DNA of 64,000 nt from Spirometra erinaceieuropaei (GCA_902702965.1 CACRXP010000168.1:382626-446625); one strand, 5' to 3'; positions 33,388 through 45,885 are shown, numbered from the stretch's first letter. Notes: generated from the sequence alone by a model not told the origin. Made by a program: numbers and translations.

Positions 33388-33801
33388 TTGTTCGGATTTC
33401 GAGTACATAAAGCTGACTGTACCCCCAAACAATCTAAGCATGCAGTTATTATCCCTAGTAATGATGACATCCAAATAGCTTTATTACTGTCCGCTTTGGA
33501 GTCGTGTGTCATCGTCACGTGTTTAGCACGGGATTTGCCAGTGACCGACCAAGGTAGCCTGTCATCGAAAGAGTTTACCATCCGCGTGCAGTACATTGTT
33601 TCCCAACCGATCTACGGGCAGTTTAAACTCCAAGTGGTTGTACATGTTTGTTACGACAGACCCGCATTGCTTCAGTGGGGAGCGCAACATTTCTGTCCTT
33701 CTGCTATCCCGGGATATAGTGCACCAGGGCAATATAAAGGTCCGGTTGACTTGGTGCTCTCACTTCACAACTATGGATTTGGCAGTGTTCCCTCTTTCAA
33801 G
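33388..33801 (+). CDS. Candidate exon, unknown protein (about 138 codons)
   Basis: A long open frame bounded by a pyrimidine-rich stretch with AG at 33404-33405 (ATTTCGAG) and a GTACCT donor after ...SVPSFK at about 33801. The translation is not low-complexity: VHKADCTPKQSKHAVIIPSN, a hydrophobic stretch IQIALLLSALESCVIVTCLA, SKEFTIRVQYIVSQPIYGQF, and SLHNYGFGSVPSFK. I do not recognise a domain. It has no stops or shifts, unlike the transposon remnants nearby, but its place between LINEs means it could be part of an unfamiliar element. Confidence 0.35.
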
Positions 33802-33849
33802 GTACCTATGACGTCTACCACGCACTGTACCTCTTCGCGACCTTAAGGC

Positions 33850-35140
33850 CTACCACTTTACGTCTTACCTACAATCAGCACTCTTCTTCACATGCATAAG
33901 AGTTAACATTACAGCAGTGCCTAGTTAACGCTTGAAACCAATCCCTGTGATGACTTCGATCAGAAAAAGGAGTCAAAAAGAAATCAGCCGCCTTTCTTTA
34001 AATTTACTTTTGTTGTACAGTTTAGTCGGTTGTCCATGATTAGCGGGCGGAGCAAGTAAAACTTCCGTAAACTCATTTTGTGCATGACCCATACGCATTC
34101 TTAAACAGTCAGTTCATTCGGGCCCGTTTTCTTTTGAAGTTGTCCTTCTTTCGCGGGAAAGTCTCACTGCCGCTTCACCCCAGGTTTATTAAAACAAAAA
34201 CCGATTTTCAGAGGCCATTTATCATAGCGAAAATTTTGAAATTGTATAAACACGAGGTCCGCTGACGAGCTATTTAGTGGTTTCTCTGAGGAAATGACAA
34301 AAATATTGGTCACTCAAATCTCTAGGGAAAAGGTATCAAGGACAATATGACATATTGCGAGTTTTTAACATAGTTCTCTTCAGGCTCCTTGGGTTTGCCC
34401 GGCTACCACCTATCATCACTTTAAAAAGACAAAGTGATGTGGAATTAATTACCGGCATTGTATGGTTTACATATATATGTATCTCCAATGATTGGAAGAA
34501 ACTAACGAGAAACCAATTCGCCCTACAAGTGGCCGGGTATAAAAACTGCAGGTTCCACAATTAGCAACAGGTTTCTGTTAAGTGCTTGGAGGACACTGTC
34601 ATTGCGTAAGTTGAGCTCATTTAAGTGGTGAAATATGGATAGTAATGTCGTGGAATACTGCAGGAGCAGACAACTATACGATGGAATTTAAACTTTTTGT
34701 TGTGCAAGGTAGAAGTGGTTCTGACGTCCGTCGATGATTTACCCCTTCACATATGCCGCTTGTGGAATAATATTCATAAATTCCAAATAAGACGTTTACG
34801 GCTAAAAGGGTGGATTCAGGACGGAGCAGCGGAAAGTCTCCTGAATTGAAAGGCTTGAAAGAGGTCTGAGAGCCCTCGATCTCAAGTGAAATAATTAGGA
34901 GGGAAACTGTTCTTATGGAGGGGTATGGAGAAGTAGGGCATATTCACCCTGACCGATGGATGCAACTATAGAGGCAGACCAGCAAATGAACACCAAGCTT
35001 CATCATGGTGGCCACAAAAATGTTGAATTTCGGCAAACTCAGAGTGAGGCCAACAATGAGGCGAGGCCACGGCATCCTAATGACCAGAACGAAATCCTAG
35101 TGAGGGTGAGCGGCGAGTGAAATAGAGAGAGTTAGAACGT
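33850..35140. other. No gene recognised
   Basis: No domain, RNA or repeat copy was recognised. 34900-35140 probably begins the next LINE. Confidence 0.35.
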
Positions 35141-36890
35141 GTGGGACGCGATGTTCGTGATTATTTTTTGGGAAGTATGTTCGGGAAGGAGCCGGCTTTT
35201 GATAAAAGAGTCTACCCCCCAAGTCTCAAATCAAGAAATACAATTAGCACGACGGACTTTACAACAGACACGGCAAGGAAAACTTTGAGTCAACTGCGGC
35301 CCACTATATCGCCTGTCCGGACAGCGTGTACGCAAAAGTCCTGAAGTAACTGTCGGACCAACTGGCCTCCCCGTTATCCAGGATCTTGAGAACTTCGATG
35401 GTGATCCGGGCTCTGCCTACTGATCGGAAGAAAGCTAATATAAGCCCCATTTATAAAGGTGGCGGGGAACAGCCCCAAATAGTTTCAGCTCAGTGAGTCT
35501 CACAAGTATCTGTTGCAAGGTGATCAAAAATGTAAAAAACGGAGCTGATACGGCATCCTGAAGAAAACCACTTGCTCAGTCTGCATCAGCATGGATTTCG
35601 AAGGGGTCGATCCTGTCTCACTAATCTGCTAGACTGCATGGAGAGCTGGACGAAATCAATCGATATGGGCTTATCAGTCAACGCCGTGTACATCGACTTT
35701 AGAAAGGCATTTGACAGTGTTCCACACAGACGACTTATATTTAAACTACGTTAAGTCGGTATGAATGGAAAGCTGTTGAAATGCTCAGTCGATTTTCTTA
35801 CGGGCAGATCGCAGCTTATGCGTATCGGAACACTAAATCGGAATGGGCATTCGTCCACGGTGGCATTCCGCAGGGGAGCGTTCTGGGTCCAATTCTATTC
35901 TTAATATATGTGAACGACTGCCTGGAATGTCTGAACTGTGAGCGTGCAATGTTTGCCGATGATCTCAAATTTCGGAAATCAATAGATAAGCCGGAAGACT
36001 CTGTACACTTACAAGACAATCAGATTCGCTTGCAACACTGGTGTGATGAATGGTGTCTTAGCCTGAATCGTAACAAATGCTAACTTATCCGTTTACGATC
36101 GAGAAACAAGAGGCCGTTGGGGTTTTAATCTCACTACTTTATAGGAGGTCACCAACTCCGATCAGTCAATCTCGGTGGGTGGATGACGTCAACTCTCAAA
36201 CCATCGTCACACAGCTCAAATGTATCAAAGACAGTTATAGATATCCTAGGTGCGATTAGATGAACCTTCCTTAATTTTGAAGAGGAACATTCCGGCCCAG
36301 TATTTGGAGCACTCGTTCGACCATTGTTGGAATATTATGTTCAGGCATAGTGTCCCTGGACGAAACAAGGTTACACCCTACTGGAGTATGTACAACGAAG
36401 GGCGACGAAGCTAGTCGGCGGATTAAGTAGCTTACCATATAAGAGACGCCTGGAAATGCTAAAAATATTTCCTCTCTCTTATAAACGATACAGAGGGGAT
36501 ATGATCATGACCTTTATGATCGTCCGAGGGCTAGACTGTGCTCCTCAGTTCGCCGATTTCTTCGAACTGTCTCGGACGACAAATCTTCGAGGACACTAAT
36601 ACAGTTTGAAGCTAGAATATGCCAAATTCGATTTGGGGGCATATTCCTCTCTCACGGGCTGGTTGAAGAATGGAGCAAATTGCCAAACTCCGTTGTCTTA
36701 GAGGAAAACGTTGAGATATTCAAAAGAAGACTAGATGATTTTATGCGTGATGGTCAAACATTCACACGATAGTAGTGACTGGTATAACGGCTATTTTAAC
36801 TATCTGCACGTTTTTTTCATGCGCTTATCTGTAAATAGGGTTTGCCAAGGCTCTGCCTATATCCCTCATATACACTGAATTATACTGAAA
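35141..36890 (+). mobile_element. CR1-like LINE fragment B2 (RT and C-terminus)
   Basis: Ordered remnants: ALPTDRKKANISPIYKGG (35410-35460), LSLHQHGFRRGRSCLTNLLD (35574-35633), VNAVYIDFRKAFDSVPHRRL (motif A, 35679-35738), VHGGIPQGSVLGPILFLIYV (motif B, 35850-35910), AMFADDLKF (motif C, 35947-35973), LQHWCDEWCLSLNRNKC, YTLLEYVQRRATKLVGGLSS (36370-36430), YKRRLEMLKIFPLSYKRYRG and TFMIVRGLDCAP (36440-36545). Motifs A, B and C are intact, but stops at 35752 and 36080 and several shifts kill it. Related to B1; the endonuclease is absent. Confidence 0.82.
35572..36083 (+). pseudogene. RT catalytic core of LINE B2
   Basis: Two open pieces (35572-35754 and 35781-36083) in different frames hold the three catalytic motifs: YIDFRKAFDSV, GGIPQGSVLGP and MFADDLKF. 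A shift and a stop lie between them in the palm (near 35755-35785). Confidence 0.8.
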
Positions 36891-36895
36891 AAAGT

Positions 36896-37683
36896 ACAGG
36901 AACAGCAGTTACCCTTCCCGAATGTGCTTTCCAGGGGAAACCCTAAGGATGAATTTGAAACGACGGTTTACAGGAAGGCAGCGAACACCATACAGCTTCT
37001 CAGTTTTCACAGTAACCATCTGGTGGCTCATAAACGAAGCTGTGTGAAGACGCTCTTTAAACGGATCCTAACCCATTGCAGCAAACCGGAGGACACAGCA
37101 CGTAATTCCCACTATCTCCGAGACCAGTTTGGACAAAGGAACTTTCAGGGGGCATTCATAAGTCGCTGCCTACGCGGTCACCCCCAGAGGACGCGAAAAT
37201 CAAAACCATCGACGACATGGCATTCTCGGCCGTACATCAAGGCGTTTCAAATTCGACTGTGTGCATGGCTGCGGAAATAGGTGTTGGAATTTCACACTGC
37301 TCCAGAGCCACCATGGTCATGAAAATTAAAGACCGGTTGAAAATCGAAGAGCAGTCTGGAGTAGTGTAGCGAATCCCGTGTAAAAACTGTTCTCGGAATA
37401 CACATGTCAGGCTGGACGCATGCTCGGGTCACGCATATACGAACATAAGCTGGCTGTGCGACGAGGCGACGCAATATCACAAGTGGCCGCCTATACCTAC
37501 GAAATTTGTCACGAGTTTATCTTCGAATCCACCAAAATAGTCGCCCACGGCGGAAACAAAAGAGGCCGAGAATTGATCTAAGCCTGGGCCTCGAAAGAGA
37601 ACTCAGTCAATCGATTTATAGATCTGGCTCCGACGTACAGAGGCCTGCGCAGTCACCTCCGGTCTTGCGTCATCAGCCGATGA
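36896..37683 (+). mobile_element. Penelope-like element, 3' half with GIY-YIG endonuclease
   Basis: Starts with EQQLPFPNVLSRGNPKDEFE, the post-motif C RT segment (family LPFLD-x-x-x-x-R), right after LINE B2. The frame 36924-37280 gives TTVYRKAANTIQLLSFHSNH and LVAHKRSCVKTLFKR. Further pieces read VGISHCSRATMVMKIKDRLK, then TAG at 37367-37369, RIPCKNCSRN, and after a 1-base shift YTCQAGRMLGSRIYEHKLAV (GIY-YIG region, 37399-37458), RRGDAISQVAAYTYEICHEF, TAA at 37579 and FIDLAPTYRGLRSHLRS, stop 37681-37683. The 5' half is missing. Confidence 0.8.
36924..37280 (+). pseudogene. Penelope-like RT thumb region (118 codons)
   Basis: The pattern V-Y-R-K-x-x-N-T then F-x-S-x-H-x-x-x-HKR-x-x-x-x-TLF-x-R is the conserved segment following the RT palm in Penelope-like elements. 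The same region, in a different family copy, is at 24657-24142 on the minus strand. Confidence 0.78.
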
Positions 37684-38858
37684 TTGGCCTAAATGCCCTA
37701 TAACTGTCGCTTGCTTTTTTGCTCCTACTACCTCCAACGATGAACTCCTGCATGATTCTGAAGACTCAGGACAATAAACAAAATGTTCCCATGCTCGATT
37801 CCTCTTATTCACTCAATCATTAAAGGAATTCTGTCGTTTGACATCGGTTTTCAGACACGTCTAGGGGGCACAAGAATTCGCTTCAGAAATATGCATTCTG
37901 GCGATCTCAATTAGTCTAACTTCCCTAAATTAGGGAATGCGTTCGAACCTGTGAAGCCTCCATATCCTTTTTCACAAAATTGACAGGCAGTCTTTCCGTT
38001 ACCGAACTCTTGAAATCCGTGTGAACGGTCGAAAAAATAAGCAAGAGAATAGTGATAAGTATTTATGGCCTTAAGTATATTCCCTAGGGAGACGAAGTTC
38101 TAGATACACTGACTGCGGTCTACGAAGGACTAGTAAAGGTGCCCACGGGGTTATTTGCAAATAAAAAAGAACGTATTACGAGGAATAAAGGAAATTTTTA
38201 AGAGCCACCACCCCCTGAATGAGTGGATTGTGAGGAGTATTGCAAGTTTAGTGCACAGTCCGCGGAACTTTTTAATATTTAACAAAATAATTTGAAACGA
38301 GAATGTATCACTTGTGCTGTTTCTGCATTGTTCATATATGTAAGGAATTTGTAATTGTTCATATCCTTTTAGTTTGCATTGTCCTCCTGATTTTCCATTT
38401 TTTATGCTGCCAAGGCTTTTTGCAGGTGTTTACGAGCTGTTTGGTCTTTATCGTTTATTTCATTGTAGTCCACGCTATATCAGTTTAAGATTTATTCTGT
38501 TATTGTGTAAAAGGCTGTTTCACGTGTTAGTCGTTTACATTACTTCAAATCATTCTAATTCTAAATCTCCATAAAGCATTCCAGCACTTAACCTCAATTT
38601 AAGACCCTAGCATGTCATGAGAGATAGACGTGCAGTTATTTTGAAGCCTGCATTTTTAAATCCGGTCATTCAAGTATGCAAGCTTCCATCAGTGCTATCT
38701 AGAATTCACACCTTGCCTTATTTGGTTCTGACAGCGCAAGCTACATCACCCGCGTTGTTTGTGCACTCTGTAGGCAGAGTAGCGGCAGTTATTGAGTTGG
38801 TGTTCTGCGGTCTGGGGGACATCTACTACTCGTTTCGGTTCTAATTTTCGTTTCAACA
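37684..38858. other. Upstream flank of AP180/PICALM gene, no feature recognised
   Basis: AT-rich DNA. No TATA-type signal or exon that I trust. The open frame at 38617-38844 lies directly before the start codon of the next gene and is more likely leader or promoter sequence. Confidence 0.35.
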
Positions 38859-39024
38859 ATGGCTGGGAAAGCTGTCAAGCGCTTAACAGGCAATGGGACC
38901 GGTCAGAGTTTTGTTGACAGAGTCACGTCTATGAAGCACAGCCTATCAGGCTCGCTAATTGCAAAAACTATTTGCAAAGCCACCACTGAAGAAATGATCG
39001 CTCCAAAACGAAAGCATCTTTGCA
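38859..39024 (+). CDS. PICALM: AP180/PICALM-type clathrin assembly protein, coding exon 1
   Basis: Reads from ATG at 38859: [55 protein letters not shown] and one split base. This is the start of the ANTH domain (family: Q-x-x-x-DR-x-x-x-x-x-HS-x-x-G-x-x-x-x-K-x-x-CKAT-x-E-x-x-x-PK-x-KHL). The phosphoinositide-binding motif K-x9-[KR]-[KR]-K-H is intact: K40 and KRKH 50-53. The protein links membrane PI(4,5)P2 to clathrin at endocytic sites. The N-terminus is about 12 residues longer than in vertebrates. The donor is GTTAAT at 39025. No stops or shifts: a live host gene. Confidence 0.9.
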
Positions 39025-39062
39025 GTTAATGTCATTGTTTATCGTTTACCATTAATCTGTAG
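39025..39062 (+). other. 38-nt intron of AP180/PICALM gene
   Basis: GTTAATG...AATCTGTAG, 38 nt. Removing it turns KHLC plus A|TT into KHLCILINCTYEPRL, which matches the family KHL-x-x-L-I/V-x-C-T/A-x-E continuation. Retained, it would bring an in-frame TAA at once (39027-39029). Tiny 5' introns of this size are known in flatworms. Confidence 0.85.
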
Positions 39063-39205
39063 TTCTTATAAATTGCACATATGAACCTCGTCTGTCGATG
39101 CCAGACTTTGCTAATTATCTTATCACCCGTTCACACAACAACAGCTGGGTTGTCTCATTCAAGGCCCTCATCACAATCCACCACCTAATGAATTCCGGCA
39201 GTGAG
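39063..39205 (+). CDS. PICALM: AP180/PICALM-type clathrin assembly protein, coding exon 2
   Basis: Continues the ANTH domain: ILINCTYEPRLSMPDFANYL, ITRSHNNSWVVSFKALITIH and HLMNSGSE, ending in phase 0 before a GTACTC donor at 39206. The N-x-x-WVV-x-FK-x-LIT-x-HHLM run is diagnostic for ANTH domains. The next conserved segment (R-F-x-Q-Y-L-A-S/T) was not found anywhere downstream in the window, so the following intron is longer than 24.8 kb, or the gene is broken, or an assembly gap hides the exon. Confidence 0.9.
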
Positions 39206-42199
39206 GTACTCTATTGTTTTTCTGAGGCTATCTTCCATATACCAAAATGTCCTTTGTTTTTCATGTTTTCACACTGTCTTTTCCGGAATCTTTCGGGGCT
39301 TTGATATGCCGCGTCACTTATTTTAAAATTGATGGACCTTCGAGGCTGTGATTTGCAGCGGAGTATAATTAAGCCGTAAACAGTGGATTGTCGGGTGGCA
39401 TGAATTGCCAAACGAATTTGCTATCATCTTTGTGAATGCGCTTTCGACACCTCGCGAGATCTGTTAATCCATTTGGTCCAGCACCTCTACCTTCGCTTGT
39501 GTGCTTTTATTGTACACCCCCGTTTACTGCCGAAGTCTTGTTACTGAATATGCTCTGTCTAAGCGGTCGCGGTCAATCTTCTCCCCAATGTAACTTGTCG
39601 CTCTAGGACCTGCCTGCCTGCCTGATGAACACCGCTTGCAAGGCTTACCATGACTGCCAGTATCGTTGAAACCTAAGCCTGGCCTAATCGTATTGTTCAC
39701 TCGGGTCGAAAACTTTGGACACAACTGAAGTCCTTTCTGTACGGACGTGCACAGTCGTTCAAGATTAGGTAGATTGCGAACTGCGCAGTACTCTAGACTG
39801 GTTTCCAATGCTGCAAGCCTATAAACGTCGACAAAAGTCGAGTGAGGTAAACTGGATAGTTAGATTAACAATAAACGAGCAGTTTCTCCTTTTTTAAGAC
39901 AGAAGAATGCCAGCGCTATGTGCTTAGCCATGGTGGGGGATCCACCACAACTATGTTAAAAGGCTTGATAATTTAGGTCAAACACGGTATATAGGTGACG
40001 ATTGAGGATCTGTAACCTCATGTTTAAGCAACTACTTCCTGAAACTAACGACTCACTGGACAAAGTGCTTTTTATTTTATGTGCCTGTTCACCTTGTGTG
40101 AACGCCCACAACTGCCTGGTCTGGCTTGTGTTGAAAACGCAACTTTTGTCCTCGTAAGTATTTTCTATGTCGAATAGATCAGCACAGGGCCGTATGCGCT
40201 CTAGGTTAGGTAGGTTTAGCCTTTGGAGTCGTTTGCAGACAGCATATTACTTATCGAGCTGATGAACCAAATTTCTTTGCTTTACTTTATAACGGATGAG
40301 GTACAACCAACCGAAAATAGTTCTATGGAAGACGTGAGGGTTATTTGGCTGACGTTTTGGTAGTGATAGAATAAGAAGAAAGCTATTGGGCAATACTTGA
40401 AGGGTGGCAGATTTGTGGAAAGGATAATTCTTGGCCCTACATCTTCGATGGTTTTCTGAAATGGTCTTATCTTCAAATCGCAGACGGAAGCATGCAGCAC
40501 GTCACGCTGACCAACATTTCAGACTGGCTACCATTGTCAGCACTCGCTGAACATTTTTCGATGGTAGAAATTCAACCAAGCTTATAGTTTCTCCCGGCAA
40601 ACTATGACCGATCGATTTTTCCCTAAGTCGTCTTTTTTTACCGAAGACATCACTTAAATCATAGAAGCAGTTGTTGGATACTGTTATCGAGCCTCCAGCT
40701 AAGGATTTTACCATTTCGAGTATTTATCGTGAACGACGCCGAAAGACTAATTGGACGCGCGGACTTCCCGGCCATGTTTATTAGGCAACACTTGCTTTTA
40801 ATATTGTTTAGAAGCCCTCATGCCGACTTGGTATCACGGAAACTTCTGTACTTAAATATTAAAAGCTTTTACACAGACTCCAACACCTGGCGAATTATGG
40901 CATTGTTGCTGTTTTAGTCCTTTTCCCAGTATCTGGCCTCAAACAACTGCCAACTATCTTCACCACGCATTTTCGATGGAAGCAATATGCAAGGTTTGTG
41001 CTCCAATTCTCATTTTCTTTCGCCTGTATTAGCCGCATTTATGAAAACATTTACACGTGTGACACGGGCATTTAGAAGCCTGTTTACAACTTCCACGTTT
41101 ATAATTCTTTTGTGAACTCGCCTTATTGGGGCACTCCGTTTTATATCGATTTATTCTTCGTCGTAATTTCTGCAGATAATCCGTGACCCTTCAATGACTG
41201 TAAAGATAAACCCTTTAGCGCTTATAATTTGGGCTGTCGCCATAAAACAGAAGGAAGCGGGGCCTATTTTTCCACCGCTTAATGCCACCACAAACCAAAC
41301 CAAGGAAGAACGGGCAAAAACCTATTTTCACAGTTACATCCCTACACTCTTACACGGTTCACTCATATGCTTATTGAATGATTTTGTGTAGGCAAACGCA
41401 AGCTCCATATCATTCACATCATGCCTATCGCAGTAATAAACGATCTATTGAGAGATCAGTATGCGTGCCGAAAAACCATTTGTAGCGATGGGGGGAGAGG
41501 AATGGATAGTTCGGGTGAGGGAGTGAGTCCGCGGGACGAACGTGGCCTGGCTGCGCTCCGATGTTTGGTCGGAGCATTTTCTTATCACAGTAGCCCCTAC
41601 ACTGCTAAAGGCCTTCTATGTACACAGGGCAGGATCGTTTACTTGTTCGGCAACCTGATCCCTGCATAAGACTTGGATAGCTTTCCTGGCTTCAACTTAA
41701 TGATCAGTATCTACGGGAAGGGGGGGGGATACAGCATACCCTTGAAAAGAGCTCAGTCATGTCCTGATCGAACCCAATAAAGAGATCTGAAAGACAAACT
41801 CAGGTCGGGTCATAAATGACGTCAGCACTAACAGAAGAGGAGAAAATGCTTGCTTCATGTAATTGCAGCGAACCCCTGTCCAACTTCTTACTATTCCAGT
41901 GACTAGCAAGAGAAGCAAACTTGACTTGTTCGACACGCTTTCCCGCAGCTCTCTCTCCTGTATGTTCTTACACACAGTAGGAGTTTTCCTTTCACGCTCA
42001 CAAGATTCCGTCACGTGGAACTTCTTGGTGAATGTCTACATTAAAATCCGGAAGCTTGAAACCATGAGAAGTGAGTTTGTTGCGACTACCACCTCTGTCA
42101 CTAATCTGGCCCGCCGTTGAACACACGCGCTACTTCCCAGATGACTTTAGCTGACGGCTAAATGTTTCGGCAACACCATGCGGCATTGGTCGCTTTATC
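39206..42199. other. Presumed PICALM intron, no exon recognised
   Basis: No ANTH or other exon is seen on either strand. 41617-41636 shares a short block (TGTACACAGGGCAGG) with the gypsy LTRs, and a G run lies at 41720-41728, but no full LTR could be delimited. Confidence 0.4.
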
Positions 42200-42365
42200 T
42201 TCCCCGTCCCAGCAGACCTCACACACCCTGTTTCTTCATTTTTGCCCGGGATCTTTGATACGGCGTCTCGACCAACTGTCAGTCATGCACTTCATGGCCG
42301 GTTCGACCTTTTGACGATTCCAAGACAGCTTCTTCTATTTCCTATCGTTCCCACTAAATCACACC
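42200..42365 (+). repeat. Low-copy repeat S, copy 1
   Basis: Aligned over about 150 bp with 45965-46105 (shared CTTCCCCGTCCCAG, GTCAGTCATGCACTTCA and TTTTGACGATTC blocks). Non-coding; class unknown. Confidence 0.6.
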
Positions 42366-43114
42366 CAAGTACACTTGTGATTTCAGCCACGCACGACTGG
42401 CTACGTCTTCCCAGTAGACACTGGGTGCATTCCTCCAGCTTCATCCTCCCCCCATTTATTTGAAAGTTTTTTGAGATCGCCCGGTCATTCTGTTCTCTTT
42501 CATGAAGCTGGGATGCCATTAGTCTGAGCACAGTATCACGTCTCAGGGTGTTTTTTGCCTCCTCGAACGTCATCAAAGATGTGTGCAGTGCTATCCAGGC
42601 CAATCGAAAACAGTCAGTTAGGTTGTAGCTGTCAGTTTTGGTAAAAAAAAAACCTGAAGGTCCGGAACGGCGTTGGACTGAGCCCAGACAACACTTATCC
42701 TCGAGGGTAATTATGTCAACAGCGCCTACTGTTTTCTTTTTAAGAAAGAGCCAGGGGTGCTTGGCCTTCCATCTCTCTCACCCAGCACAAGTCATCCGCC
42801 CTGAAAGCCATGTTTTTAGCCCTTCTCGTCCTATCGCCTAGGCTCGACTAACCGCGCGTCTGCTTGCTCGCCTATTATGCCTCCTGGATTGGCTCATTAC
42901 CAGTGTATAAGTATGCATGTCTGTTTGCCGCCTGCTAAGTACCTGCATTCTTACAACTTCCTGATTTATGCACTTCTCCTGGGTTCTATGTTTGTGCGCG
43001 CGCATATGTGCGGAGTTTCGCCCGCGCCAGAGACTTTTTGTTTGAACCCACCCATCCTGGTATGCACACCTCACATCCGCGTACGTCCATTTCAGAGGTC
43101 GCGTACCGTACTTG
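42366..43114. other. No gene recognised
   Basis: No exon or repeat identified before the gap. Confidence 0.35.
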
Positions 43115-43187
43115 NNNNNNNNNNNNNNNNNNNNNNNNNNNNNNNNNNNNNNNNNNNNNNNNNNNNNNNNNNNNNNNNNNNNNNNNN
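43115..43187. other. Assembly gap (73 N)
   Basis: Unresolved bases. Open frames crossing the gap carry no weight. Confidence 0.95.
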
Positions 43188-45885
43188 ATTGTCTTGCTCT
43201 TGGATAGATTAGGGCAGAACCGCCAGACCAACTGTAGACAAGTCTTCCTCACTGGGATGGTATTGGCTCTGACCACTCTCATTCCGTAGGGACAGGTGTC
43301 GATTAGGTAGACCGAGCATCAAGGAAAATGTACTGCTAATTAGCCTAGCCGCAGGCTATACGGCGCATCCAGAGCTGACAGAGTTGAACGTCCCTCAGAT
43401 GGTTGGAGTCGCTGTGAATGAGGTTGAGAAAGCCCCGAGGAATTGGCTCTCCCGATCACTCAGCAATACCAGCAGGAACAACTCCCCATCGGTTTAACAA
43501 CTCGACGATCTCTTAAAGGGCCATGGACGAGGGCGGTATTAGAGCGTGCGAATGCTGTACCCTAGTCGTCATGCAATCTAGGGGCTCAGTCAAACGACGG
43601 AAGCAGTGAAACGCTGCCTCTCCTCTGATGTCGCTGATTTAGGCTTTTTGTCGGTAGCACCTCGTTCTTGCCCATCTCCAAGGCTTGACCATTTCGGGTT
43701 CGCGACTGGCTTTCACTATGTAAACTGACAACTGCGCGTGCGTCGGGTGGCCCTTAACTAGGTTGTCAAACAGACCACATGTCCTTGGCGGTATTTACCG
43801 CAAGGCGAGAGAACTTGAAGTTCAAACTAGGCGCATTCAAAGACGTCGACCCTAACTCCATCTCAGTAAGGTCGGTGGGGGCCTCTTCTGATAGAGATAA
43901 TCTTACAGGTACGTTCTGCCTCTCCATTCTTCCGGCCACCCACTGCAAGGTCTACCGCCCCATGGCGCAGTTGCCCGTCTAAGTTATACACGATGTTAAC
44001 GGCCTGAATTGCGCTGGGCGATATTCACTGCGCAGACCATGTGTCTTCTACGACTACTTTTTCCTAGTTCGTGGGCAGTATCTTGTCGAGTGCGTCATAT
44101 TTTTTCACACTTGGTCTAGACAGGGGGACGAGCCATAGGCTCGGGGACTATTTGGACGAGTGAAGCTGGCCTCTCGTGACTGTAAGGCTGTCCCAATGGT
44201 CGTTTGATTGTCTGCTTACTTAGTTATACATTTTTCCGACACACCATTCAAGAAAAAATCAGGGATTTGTTGCAAATACACAACGCAAGTTTGAGGTTGT
44301 TCCCAATTTCGCTCTTCTCGGTCAGACCGAAGTTTTTGTGCGCGCTGGCAGCGACAAATTACACAAATGGTCTGCTCGACACCTTCTCCTGAGCAGACGT
44401 CGGCGCCGCACAATACCTAGACTGGTTGGGCGTGGCACAGAGTACACCGGCCCTCCCATCCACTGCTGTCTCCGGACGGCATGATCCAGTCTAGCCACTG
44501 ACATGTTATGAGAGAAGCGAGGGGAGAGTGATTTCGACTCGTTTAAACCTTTCCTACGGATGGCAAATCTGCCGCGCACTTGAACTCTCACGAGACCCGA
44601 AAATTCATGGTTGGTATGACTGCCAACCGATTAGATAACTTGATCTGGGGACTGAAAGCCTCATGAAAGTAGTCCCGTCTTAATATGGTGTTATTCCTCA
44701 TCCGACTACTTTTATTTCCGAGTGAGTTGTCTTCATTGTTTTGATTGTGGGATCCGGTTGGACGGTGTAAAGATGCCTTCTTCCGATACAGCAGGAACAA
44801 TCTGTCTGCCTATCACTCAGATTCTGCACACTGAAAATAAAATCTGCCCTTTCCTTGCCTCAGCACACTGGACTGAAGAAACTTGACTCGGACTGATGCT
44901 TTCCCAAAAATACCTCACAGAAAGTGTTAGACCGTGGCAGACATCGTTGTTTGTCGTCCGAACGATCAGGTCTCCAAGTGCATGTGTCTGAAGACTGTGT
45001 TCTCTGTACCGCACGATCGCCGGTAATTTTCGAATAAGACTGTCCGAGCTCCCAAATCCTTACCGGGTTTGGAAATGAATCAGTCTAACAGTCTACCCGC
45101 CTCTACTAACGGTGATGGTGAAGTTGCTGTAATCTCGTCAGGCCTGGAGTGACAAAACTTCTTGTCCTACAGAGCCCCCGACTACCATTACTGCCATCAA
45201 CGGCCAGCCTTTGTGTTCCTCGTAAATTACCTTTGCTTTGTTGACCATAGCGCCTATATCATTCCGAACTTTGGTTGGGAGCGTGACGAGGCAAATAATC
45301 CCGAAATGGTCAGTCTGATCTCCGTTGGCTTTGTCGATTAGTGCTTGCACGTTGTTATACGACTGCCTTTGTGGGCTCCAGCGCAAAACAGACCGATTCC
45401 TTTAGGCAGGGTAGGCCACTCCGCGGCCCCGAACGTCCCCTACTGCAGCTGGCAGTAGAGGAATTCATGGCTCAGTGGTGGACCACCTAACTTGAGACCA
45501 AACGACCAGGGAACCCGAATGCTGGCCCCGGATCTTTTCGGCCACGGGTTGTGGTGCGAATGACTGGCGGCAACATTTAAACCAGTAGTTACTATTTCAG
45601 TCTCCCGATTTTTGCCAGCATGGGGGGAGAAGGAGACGCAATCGCTGAAACAGAAGCCTTTATAAGACCGTGGTTTCAACGATCACACCACCTTCCTGAC
45701 TGCTTCCTGGAACCTGCCTCCTCGCATTTATCGGCATTTGACTCTGTTCATCGGTGGTGGGGGTGAGGGGGCTCATAGCGCTGGACTAAACTACACGATC
45801 CCATGCCATCGAAACCACAGCGATAACTGACTCAAGTCCCCTCTACCAAAGGGCCAGAGTTTGTGTAAGTTTGAGTTAGTCCACC
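43188..45885. other. No gene recognised
   Basis: Mixed-composition DNA with many short frames. No domain, RNA gene or repeat copy was recognised. Confidence 0.35.

Noticed and set aside
41481..41735. Another solo gypsy LTR
   Set aside because: Only a ~15-bp block (TGTACACAGGGCAGG) matches the known LTR. Starts, ends and duplications could not be defined.
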